A stretch of 21,011 nucleotides of DNA, from contig ML978149.1 of the NCBI GenBank assembly GCA_010015805.1, forward strand, positions 1 to 21,011, written 5' to 3'. Below, one piece after another: positions 1-9,200 of the stretch (positions are counted from its first letter, which is position 1; each line of letters starts with the position of its first letter). The notes below the pieces were generated by a model. The model saw only the letters and a program-made list of their open reading frames with translations, did no database searches and was not told where the DNA came from. A program made the translations under genes and the position numbers. The stretch is from Rhizodiscina lignyota (Eukaryota; Ascomycota; Dothideomycetes; Aulographales; Rhizodiscinaceae).

Positions 1-480
1 TCTTAAAAAATGATTTTTAAGTCTTTTAATTTAATAGAAAATAACTTAATAAATAGAGCTATTTTTAGAAATTTAATTATCCTATCTTATTATTTACTAT
101 TTAAAGTATAATATATTAAATTTTTATAGAAATAATCCTATTAGTTATTAATTTATAAAAGGTTAAAAACTATTATACGTAATACGCACGGTAATCTAGT
201 ATACGTAGCCGTCTAATCTCCTACATTTCTAATTTTAGAACCTACTACTCCTTACGGCTACTCGTATTATAACGTGTAGATAAATACTAACTAGGTAAAA
301 CCGTTATAATAAACACTTAAAATATGATTTCTAGTGCTATTATTACTTAAATCGTCTATTAGCTCTAGTACTATAGTTAATCGGATTATTTACATAGCTC
401 TAATACTATAATTAATCAGATCGTCTACTTAGCTCTAGTACTATAATTAATCAGATCGTCTTTTTAGCTAAGGCGCTAAT
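1..480. repeat. AT-rich, RIP-like left flank
   Basis: This stretch is very rich in A, T and TpA steps and nearly lacks CpA and TpG, the usual mark of repeat-induced point mutation in Pezizomycotina. No reading frame in it looks coding. The change to normal composition at about 480 is sharp, and the first gene lies just beyond it. It is probably a heavily mutated transposon or repeat, but nothing of the original element can be recognised. The composition is seen by eye and not computed. Confidence 0.75.
351..469. repeat. Tandem repeat of about 35 bases, about 3.4 copies
   Basis: Units begin at 351, 385, 420 and 455 (the last partial). Each has the form atcgtct-nn-tagctctagtactata followed by attaatcag, with a few substitutions. 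The second and third units are the most alike. The differences are mostly transitions between C and T or G and A, as RIP would leave. It lies inside the AT-rich flank. It could be a minisatellite or an internal repeat of a dead transposon. Confidence 0.75.
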
Positions 481-565
481 AAAACCGTGCGTTGAAAATT
501 CCCGTATCCGTAGGGAGTAATAGTATCTTTAGTCACCCTTAGGGCCTTTCAGTACGGAACTATGA

Positions 566-1726
566 TTACATCGGCAAACACAACGCCTTAGGAAGCGCCC
601 ACTTCGGAACCGACCAAGTAAGGAACCCCCAGGTCTATAGAAAGCCCATGAAAGACGCAACCCATGGAAACTCCATAATCAATCTAATCATTACGCTGTT
701 CTCGTACCAAAGCATCCTGCCAGCTAAGCCTTCAAACACAATAACGGCAGCGTTCAGTGAAAACCAAGCAATGTCTTCCCACCATCCGCAGCTAAACGCA
801 AGGGACCAAGTGACCAGAGCGTGAACGAATCCCGAGAAAAGGAATATTATAACCACATTCAGTGCGCGAGAAAGATGTGTGCGATTTCTCAGACGTAAGA
901 GATAGCGCAGTACCAATTTGCTCAAGCAAATGTACGTTGGGCCAACGAGCTGGTGCCAGAAGCCACCCCAGAAACCGCGGACCGAACGAGTAGCGCGGAT
1001 ATCACCAAAAAGAGGGGGCCACTCTTGGGCAGAATCCAACTGTAGCACCCAGATGGCCACAAAAGCCATGATGCTGTGAAAAAGGTTGTCGACCAGCCAG
1101 GTGCTCAGAACAAAGTCTGCAACTAGCAATAGTCGGAGAATTCCTTCGCCAATTGTGATGTTTGGCAGTCGTCGGGCGAACTTCGTCTTTTCAGTCAGAC
1201 CAGCTGCATACATTCCATCCTTCTGGGCGTTCTGAACAACTTTGCTGGCCAAGGTAGGCGCGTATGTAAAGTATACGTAAACCCCAGCAGTGAAGAGCAA
1301 ACACCGTGTTAGCTGACGAATCCAGGAACTGCTGCTACTTGAGAGAGCGGTTCGTTCTGGAGATGGTTTCGACTCTGAATTGGCCGGCCTTTTTATCCTT
1401 CGAGGATTGAAGAGCATCTTATACGCCGCAAGCCACGAAGCTGGAGCGGGGAGGTTTGGCTCGATAGTGTACGCCTCAATCACCAGAACACAGGAAATGT
1501 GAAGTTGCCAAATCGAAAGAAACAGTAGTATGATTGATTTCAACACTTCGTGGATAGGAATGATGCGTACTTCTTGAAAAGTTGCCATCGTAAATATGCC
1601 GATAATAGAAAGTAGCATCCACCGAGATGCTAGGCCCGTGATACGTAGACCCACGAGCGCCGTAGAAGATGCAACTGCGAAGTAGCTTGAAGCCAATAAT
1701 AACGAAGATAAGAGTGTGGAAGCCAT
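566..1726 (-). CDS. Wax-synthase-type membrane-bound O-acyltransferase (MBOAT)
   Basis: This is probably an integral ER-membrane enzyme that moves an acyl group onto a hydroxyl of a small molecule. Fungal wax-synthase-domain proteins of this kind acylate terpenoids and polyketides. Motifs, numbered from the ATG at 1724-1726, are EWPPLFGD (about 235-242), SVRGFWGGFWHQ (about 248-259) and FSGFVHAL (about 297-304), whose His is the likely catalytic residue. Several hydrophobic segments span the protein. The open frame stops at 635-637, but the next bases encode TWGFLTWSVPKW, which looks like the family's usual C-terminus. A 60-base phase-0 intron (635-694, GTAATG...CTATAG) would join it and end the gene at 566, giving about 366 residues. 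That last intron is inferred. The gene is divergent from the SEC11-like gene. The family is sure; the substrate is unknown. Confidence 0.88.
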
Positions 1727-2350
1727 GTTTCCTTTAGTCGAGTAACTCAAAATGTACGATCTATTTCGATGATGAAATCAATGTTATCGGCAATAAGTTG
1801 CGAGAAACATTCGTTACCAAACAGAATGTCCATAATCTGATTTTCATTCCGCATTAATAAATAGTGGGTTCTACCACATCTCTAAGCAGCATGTTAATCT
1901 GCCATGCTTACAGCTGTTCACATTAATTGAGATTCATTGAGGTTGTGGCTCACCGGCACGACCTGCCTAGACTATCCTATCGTACGGCCGTACGGAGTAC
2001 AAGCGCTACAATTTCGCATGATTCGGGTAAGGTCAGCGCTACTCCCTATGGCCGCGGCAGTTTTCAACCCATCAGCTGAAGAGACGATGTAGTCAATCAT
2101 GGGACTAGAAACTCTATCCTACTGAGTGTTTATTATGAGGATTCTGCCTATCTGACGTTTATTTGCCCGTTGAATATGCCCGTGGCGGCAGGGAGTAGCA
2201 GAGGTCGAGACTCGAGAGTGAAGCCGTCGGCGTCAGCTTCTCCTGCACCTATGTCTTCTAAGCGACGATTGAATCGTTTTCTCTGTCTCCATCTCCTATC
2301 TTCTGTGACTCTTATTGGATTCATTGAACTACACAGGTTCTGCGAAAGCA
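1727..2350. promoter_or_regulatory. Divergent promoter region between the acyltransferase and SEC11-like genes
   Basis: These 624 bases separate two genes that are transcribed away from each other, so both promoters must lie here. I find no convincing protein in it; the open frames are short and start without ATG or overlap the SEC11 frame. An AT-rich stretch at about 1852-1865 could serve the acyltransferase side. The clear feature is the palindrome at 1981-1994, described separately. Confidence 0.6.
1981..1994. promoter_or_regulatory. Perfect 14-base palindrome with CGG/CCG half-sites
   Basis: The sequence CGTACGGCCGTACG equals its own reverse complement. It carries inverted CGG and CCG triplets, the half-site type bound by dimeric Zn(II)2Cys6 regulators, the common pathway regulators of fungal metabolite clusters. 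It sits about 255 bases upstream of the acyltransferase ATG and about 357 bases upstream of the SEC11-like ATG, so one bound dimer could serve both. No regulator gene is present in the window. That it is bound is inference. Confidence 0.45.
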
Positions 2351-2875
2351 ATGTTGTCCTGCAAGTTCCTTCGACACATCCTCGTGTGTACCATTCTACC
2401 AATATCTGTTATTCTATTACAAAAACCACTACAATATGTGTCCCAGTCACGAACACCTATCGTTGTTGTAACATCAGGATCAATGGAACCAGTATTTTAC
2501 CGCGGAGACCTCCTCCTGGTATGGAATCGAGAGCAACACCTTCAAGTAGGCGACATCGCTGTTTGCTGGTTGCCCAGTGCAAAGCTTCCCATGGTTCACC
2601 GCATTATTGAAACGACAACAAAAGATTACGATCCAGCCCAGCAGCTGTTCCTGACGAAGGGCGACAATAACGTAGTCAACGATCGACAGCTCTATCCCGG
2701 CCAAAGGGCTTACCTTGACCGCTCTGACGTTGTAGGAATTGTCAAGGCTCACATTCCGTGGCTTGGGTGGCCGGCTGTTGCAATTAGTGAGATTTCTGGG
2801 CTAGAGGGACTTCTATGGTGCGTTTTGGGGTTGACAGTCTTCTTCTCTGGATGGCGAACAGTTGGCCAAAGCTGA
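2351..2875 (+). CDS. SEC11-type signal peptidase I, ER signal peptidase complex catalytic subunit paralogue
   Basis: This 174-residue, intronless gene encodes the serine protease subunit of the signal peptidase complex, which removes signal peptides in the ER membrane. It has one N-terminal membrane segment (about 8-24) and then the S26 core: SGSMEP with Ser44, VHR with His83, and KGDNN...ND with Asp105 and Asp111. Ser44 and His83 have the same numbers that I recall for the catalytic residues of yeast Sec11. A Ser-His pair instead of Ser-Lys marks the ER type. The ATG at 2351 is chosen because the open frame further upstream has no ATG. Length and motifs look intact, so it should be active. 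It lies 345 bases before the PKS on the same strand. It may be a second copy rather than the housekeeping SEC11; this cannot be settled from one window. Confidence 0.93.
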   Translation: MLSCKFLRHILVCTILPISVILLQKPLQYVSQSRTPIVVVTSGSMEPVFYRGDLLLVWNREQHLQVGDIAVCWLPSAKLPMVHRIIETTTKDYDPAQQLFLTKGDNNVVNDRQLYPGQRAYLDRSDVVGIVKAHIPWLGWPAVAISEISGLEGLLWCVLGLTVFFSGWRTVGQS

Positions 2876-3060
2876 ATGTTTGTTCTTTACGCGGAACATG
2901 CAGCAGTCGGCCCGACAGGGATATGGTGCATTTTCGAGCTGACAATCTTCGTCTCTGAAGGGTGGCCGGTTGGCCTGAGCTGAATGTCTATTCTGGTATT
3001 TTGATGCAATCTTCTTCTTCCAGGGGCGAACAGTTAGCCGAAGCTGACTTTCTATTCTTG
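2813..3060 (+). repeat. Three diverged tandem copies of the SEC11-like gene's 3' end
   Basis: The last codons of the SEC11-like gene (about 2813-2889) recur at about 2921-2995 and, shortened, at about 3002-3060. Shared landmarks are tatggtgc-n-tttt, gacaatcttc or gacagtcttc, the GGCGAACAGTT or GGCCGGTTGG block, and gctgaatgt or gctgactt. The landmark gctga lies at 2871, 2979 and 3043, so the offsets are 108 and 64 bases. Copies two and three lie outside the reading frame. This looks like old slippage or unequal exchange, and it fills most of the space before the PKS. Confidence 0.75.
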
Positions 3061-3220
3061 TACTTGCAGTTGATCAGTGATTGTGCCCGTCGACGTAGCC
3101 ATTCCTCACATAAAGAACAACACTGAGACGCTGTCACTCTATAGTGTGGCAACCAGACATAGGCTGGTTGAGAATACACTCTCTCAGGAGTCTATTTCCC
3201 CTTCTCTTTTGCTCAACGCA
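2876..3220 (+). promoter_or_regulatory. PKS upstream region
   Basis: These 345 bases lie between the SEC11-like stop and the PKS ATG and must hold the PKS promoter and leader. Much of it consists of the degenerate repeat copies described separately. I see no clear TATA box and no copy of the 1981-1994 palindrome. The frame that runs into the PKS from 3077 opens with GTG and has no upstream ATG, so it is read as leader. Confidence 0.5.
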
Positions 3221-6200
3221 ATGTCCACCAATAGTTCGAACAAGTTGCGGTATTCTTCGATAGACTCACCAGATCTCAGAGAACCCGTCGCAATATGTGG
3301 CATGGCAACACGCTTGCCCGGCAACATAGCTTCCCCAGAAGAGCTATGGGACTTTCTCCTGAAGAAAAAAGATGCTCGAAGCAAGGTCCCAGAGAGTCGG
3401 TTCAATATTGAAGCTTTCCTAGATCCGATGGGCCGACCGGGGACCACGACTGTTGATGCTGGATATTTTCTCGATCCCTCGGCCGTTGACTTGGATAGCT
3501 TTGACCTCAATGCATTCTCGATGACTCGCGCTGAGGTCATGGATCTTGATCCGGTGCAGCGGCAGTTGCTGGAGATCGTTCGCGAATGCCTCGAGAGCGC
3601 CGGTGAGCCTGAATGGGAAAGGCATGATACTGGATGCTTTGTGGGGTCTTTCGGTCAGGACTGGGCAGATCTAACCGCAAAAGACAGTCAGGCGCATGGA
3701 ATATATCGGGTGACAGGATCGAGTGATTTTATGTTGAGCAATCGGATCTCCTACGAGTACGATTTTCGAGGACCTAGGTTGGTATTATCTCCCCCAAAAA
3801 CACTTGTCTATGGTCAAGTTCTAACAGCCGATCTTAAAGCGTCACGTTTAGAACTGCCTGCTCAGCGTCTATGGTTGCACTTCATGCCGCCGTCCAAGCT
3901 CTACGGACTGGCGACTGCTCTGCAGCAATCGTTGCGTCAGCGAATTTGATTACTTCACCCGCCCTCACCATAGGGCTGTCCGAGATTGATGCTCTGGCAC
4001 CTGATGCTTCTTCTAAAACATTTGATGAAAGTGCTGACGGATATGCGCGCGGTGAGGCTGTTAATGCAATCTACCTCAAGCGCCTTTCCGATGCTATCAC
4101 CGATGGCAGTCCCGTGCGAGCTATCATCCGGGGTACAGCATCGAACGCCGATGGAAGGACGCTGTCTATAACGAACCCAAATCACAAGGCGCAGGTGGAT
4201 CTGATTCGTCATGCGTACTCCAATGCTGGCTTATCTCTAGACGACACCACGTTTGTTGAGCTACATGGGACCGGAACTCAGGCAGGAGACTGTACTGAGT
4301 CTAACGCCGTAGCCGAGGTTTTCTCGACTCACCGTCATGGTCAGTATATAGGCTCAGGAAAATCTCCCCGTGGTGTTAAGCTTAATGACTTGGAAGCTGA
4401 TGAGATATTTAGGTCAAGCCGAATGTCGGCCATGCAGAAGGCGCATCGGGCCTCACAAGCATTATCGCAAGCGTTCTAGCTTTGGAGCACAAAACTATTC
4501 CACCGAATATCAAATTCGAAAACCCTAACACTAAGAGTAAGACTGCGCAAGCGCCGTACTGTTGTTGCGCTCTGCTAAATATCGATATAGTACCTTTCAA
4601 GAAGGCAAAGCTCATTGTCCCAACTGAACCAACTCCATGGCCAGCCAATCGTTACGAGAGAGTGAGCATCAACTCATTCGGGCTGGGAGGTGCAAATTCG
4701 CATGTAAGTGTATTCAACAATTCTCTTCCATGTTCGAATAACGTGATCTCACAGTCGTCGTGGTGCAGGTAATACTAGACTCGGCGGCATCATTCGGACT
4801 GTATCAGCAGCAACAGCGTGTTGCAACGTCCAATCAACATCTTCTACTTTCCTCCGGTCACAGCCAAGGTTCCACTAATGAGAACGTATCGCGCTTGATC
4901 GAATACATTCAACAAGGCCGACCTAGATTAGATGACCTGGCGTTTACTCTCGGTCGACGGCGACAACACCTCTCATATCGGTCTTATTGCGTGGTCAACG
5001 AACAGAGAATTATTATAACATCTCATCCAATCAAGGCTCACGAGACTGCGAAAGTAGTGATGGTCTTCACAGGTCAAGGTGCTCAGTATCCAGGCATGGG
5101 CAAAGAGCTGGCCGAAACGTACCCGAGCTTCGACAACGACCTCCGCAAATTCGATGCTATCTTGTCATCAATACCAAACCCGCCGTCATGGTCAGTAAGA
5201 GGTCAGTCATGAGCAGCGTTTTCTTTTTCATCAATCATGTGTTGACTCTTAGATAGACACCATACTCCACTCATCTGAATCATCAATGACAGGAGTCATC
5301 TCGCAACCGCTCTGTATCGCCATCCAGATCGGACTAGTAAATTTATTACGTTCATGGGGCGTTACAACAGAGGCAGTTATAGGTCATTCAAGCGGCGAGA
5401 TCGCGGCTGCGTATGCAAGCGGAGCGCTATCCATGGCTGATGCCATTAGTCTGTCATATCGCCGTGGTAATAGTCTGCCGTCCGGTGCGAACGGGTCTAT
5501 GGTCGTTGTAGGTCTTCCTAAAGCTGAGGTTTTGCCGTACATGTTACCCGGTGGGACTATTGGCTGCGAGAATAGTCCTGTGAATATCACGATTTCTGGA
5601 GATGGATCTGTTTTGGACTCTGTCGTAACAAGAATTCAGAAGGAGAAGCCGCAGACCTTCATTCGACGCTTGCCAGTTGACATGGCGTATCATTCTCGTA
5701 AGTTATACCATGTTTCATCTTTCATAGTCTCAATAAACTAACAGACAAAGACCATATGGAATCTATTTCGCATGTTTACATGCGCGCTGTTCAAGACCTC
5801 CAATACGGGACTCCAAAGGTTCCGATGTATTCTACAACATTAGGCCGCAAAGTACAGGAAGGAGAGATCCTCGGTGCGGCATACTGGAGAGCCAATCTTG
5901 TCCAACCTGTACTGTTTGATACAGCGATCCGAAGCATCCTTGATGACAGCACTCTGTCAGGACACAAAGTTTTTCTCGAGATCGGATCCCATTCCGCGTT
6001 ACGAGGAACATTGAGGCAATGCTTTCATCAGCATTTACGAGGTAGCCAGGCGACATATGTCGCTACCTTAGTCCGGAAAGAACCAAGCGATATGTCTCTG
6101 CTCAATACCTTGGGACAGCTGCATTGTCTCGGCACTTCTCTAGCGCTAGGTGCGATCTTCCCAACCAAACAAATCTTGACGGATTTGCCTCCATACTCTT

Positions 6201-9200
6201 GGAATCGAGAGAAGGTCATTAGGGAGAAACGTACCTCCAACGCATGGAGACATCGCAAATTTCCTCGACATGAGCTACTCGGCGCACCTGTTTTGGAGCA
6301 GAACGAACTTGAGCCGGTCTGGCGCAATGTCTTCCGCCTCCAAGATGTGTTGTGGATTCACGATCATCAGGTGGACTCCAATATAGTCTTCCCTGCTGCC
6401 GGATATGTTGCCATCGCCGGTGAAGCCATTAGACAGATTTGCGGTGGTACCATAGATGGCTACGATGTGCGACACCTTTCTGTCGCGGCGGCCATCATTC
6501 TTCGCGAAAACACAACGACGGAGATCATGACGAGCCTTAAACGAGCGCGGTTGTCGGATGCCGAAGTTTCATCGTGGCATGACTTTACCGTATCGTCCGT
6601 CCAGAAAGGCAACTGGGTCCAGCATTGTTGGGGTCAGGTCCGGGCTTCGACGCAGCCTCTGCATTCTGCCTTTTCTTCAGCCGTTGCAGTGCCTTTCTCA
6701 AGAAAGGTCTCGCCACAGAAGTGGTATCATGCTTTGAGTCGTACCGGACTACACTATGGGCCGGCATTTGCAAAGTTAAAGCAGATTTCGGCGGCTGTTG
6801 ACGAACATGCAGCGAGTGCGATGATTACTTACGACTGGCCAGCAGGCGCTGACTATATCCTTCACCCGACAGCTCTTGACTTGATATTTCAGACTCTACA
6901 GGTAGCTGATGTGCACGGAAAATCCACGAGCCTCTCCGGAATATTTGTGCCAACGTACTTGGAGGAACTCAGCGTGAGAAGATCCTCTTCCAAATTGTTT
7001 GTACAAGCCAATGTCCATTCATCCACCGCAACAGAAGGCGTCGGTATGAAGGGTTACTGTGTCGGTTGGGCAGATGGCGGCGGCGTCGTCGTCAAAGGGT
7101 CATGGTTTGCGCATGTCTCAGCTCAGCAACGGTTATGAAGATGCCAGGAGAGCCACAGACCTGATCACCGGGTCAGAAATGATCTGGATGCCGAGCTTGG
7201 AGTATCTGAGTAGCGAGGAAAAGAAGGGGCTGATCCTCACGACCCACGACGTCTCATCTGTCCAAGAAACATTGGAAGAGATGGCCTTATTGACAATGAG
7301 CCAGCACTTTGAAACTCTATGTGCACGAGAGGCGCGGAAACCTCATCTGGAGAAGTTTCGGCAATGGATACTTTCGACAGTACGAGAATTGCAAAAGTCT
7401 CACCATCCAGTGTGGCCTGGCCTCGAAGTGCCGGTCTCAGACTTGGATCTGAGTAAACCCAACGAAATCCATCTCGAAGAAAGAAAAAGGGCTCTACGAC
7501 ATGCAGTCACTCTTCGCGATCAAGCTGGTACCGGCACTGGCGCTGTCGATGTAGTGATACGTATTGGTGAATGCCTGTTGGATATCATAGATGACAAAGT
7601 CTCGACACTCGAGCTCCTCTCGGAAAACGACTTGTTTGGGAGATACTATCGCTTCGGGAAATTGTTCGACTACCGTCCATTCTTGAAGCACCTCATCCAC
7701 GAACGGCCAACATGCAACATCCTTGAAATCGGAGCCGGAACGGGCAGTATCACTGCTAGCATCCTACCAAATCTATACTCAAGTAATGGTAACCGCCTGT
7801 TCTCGACGTATACATTTACAGACATCTCGGAGGGGTTCCTGTCACTTGCAAAGAGCAACTTCCAGCAACACCACGGCATGAGATACCAGGTATTTGACAT
7901 AACTTTAGATCCCGATGGGCAAGGCATTCCAACACAATTCTATGACCTGGTCATTGCAAGCAACGTGGTCCATGCTACACCAGCTTTGCATGCATCCTTG
8001 ACCAATGTTCGGAAAGTGTTACAGCCTAGCGGATATTTGTTATTGCAGGAGCTCCGCAATGATTCATTCTATAACTCCTTCGTGATGGGCGGCTTGGAAA
8101 GGTGGTGGCTTAGAGGAGATGATGACAGAGAAGAAACGCCATACGTTGGCCCAGTAAAGTTGGCAGCCGAGTTGAAAAGGGCTGGATTTGCTGAACCTGA
8201 GATTTCATTAAGGGACCACCAGGATTTGCGCCCGGGAGCCATCAGCGCACTCCTGATTGCGCGTTCAAATGTTTACCAGCCGGCGAATGGTCATTTGGAG
8301 TCTGGAAAGGTCACAATTGTCGTCAACTCGGTTGATTTGGACATCGTCCGACTGATCGAAAACAATTTCGCCACGCATGGCATTATCGTCGATTTCTGTC
8401 AATTCGCACTGGGCGATATGCCTGCAAATAACCAGGACATGATCTCTCTCCTCGACATTGATGGCCCCTTCCTATTGGACATCAATGCTGACGATTTTGA
8501 GCGTTTGAAACACATTTTAACAACCATGGACCCCAACAGCCACCTTCTTTGGTGCACACAGTCGTCACAGTTCCCGGGCATGTCTCACGATCCGTCATAC
8601 GCACCTATACTTGGTTTAGCACGGAGCTCCCGATTCGAGCTTGGAATAGACTTCGCAACCCTTGAGACAGACCTTCCTCTCACTCCTTCGTTTGCTAAAA
8701 TGATTCCCTCTTTCTACACTAAGTATCGTGGGCATCGGGGTGTAGCAAGAGACGGAGGTTCTGGGACAGCAGACTATGAATTTGCATTTGCCAACGATAC
8801 TGTCCACATTGGCCGGCATGATTGGTACTCTTTAAAGTCAAAGAACTTTAACTCTGGCGAAGGTGTACCAATGGATGTTCGAACCCTTTCCATTAATCGC
8901 AAAGGAGCGCTTCAAACTCTGTGTTGGAAGGCGACGGGACATTTGACCCTATCTTCCAGCGATGTTAGAGTCAAAGTGGCGTATATTGGTCTGAATTTTC
9001 GGGTAACGTATATTCTGATGTGGGCCGTCGAGTTTGTGGACTTATTCGTATTAGGATTTGATGGTAGCCATGGGAGTCATTACTGCTGGTGATCTTGGAC
9101 TGGAGATGGTGGGTACCGTAGTTGAAGCTGGACCGGCGGTAATTCGGTTCAAACCTGGCGACCTCGTGGTGGTACTAATGCCTGGATGTTTTGGAACGGA

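Noticed and set aside
2170-2610. Plus-strand frame overlapping the SEC11-like gene
   Set aside because: It is in another frame than the well-supported signal peptidase and has no protein-family features.
3077-3220. N-terminal extension of the PKS from 3077
   Set aside because: The frame opens with GTG and no ATG precedes 3221; the extension overlaps the leader and does not resemble KS sequence.
7061-7097. A 37-base intron to explain the PKS frame change
   Set aside because: It is too short compared with the other introns, has no branch site, and would remove the conserved-looking [13 protein letters not shown] stretch.
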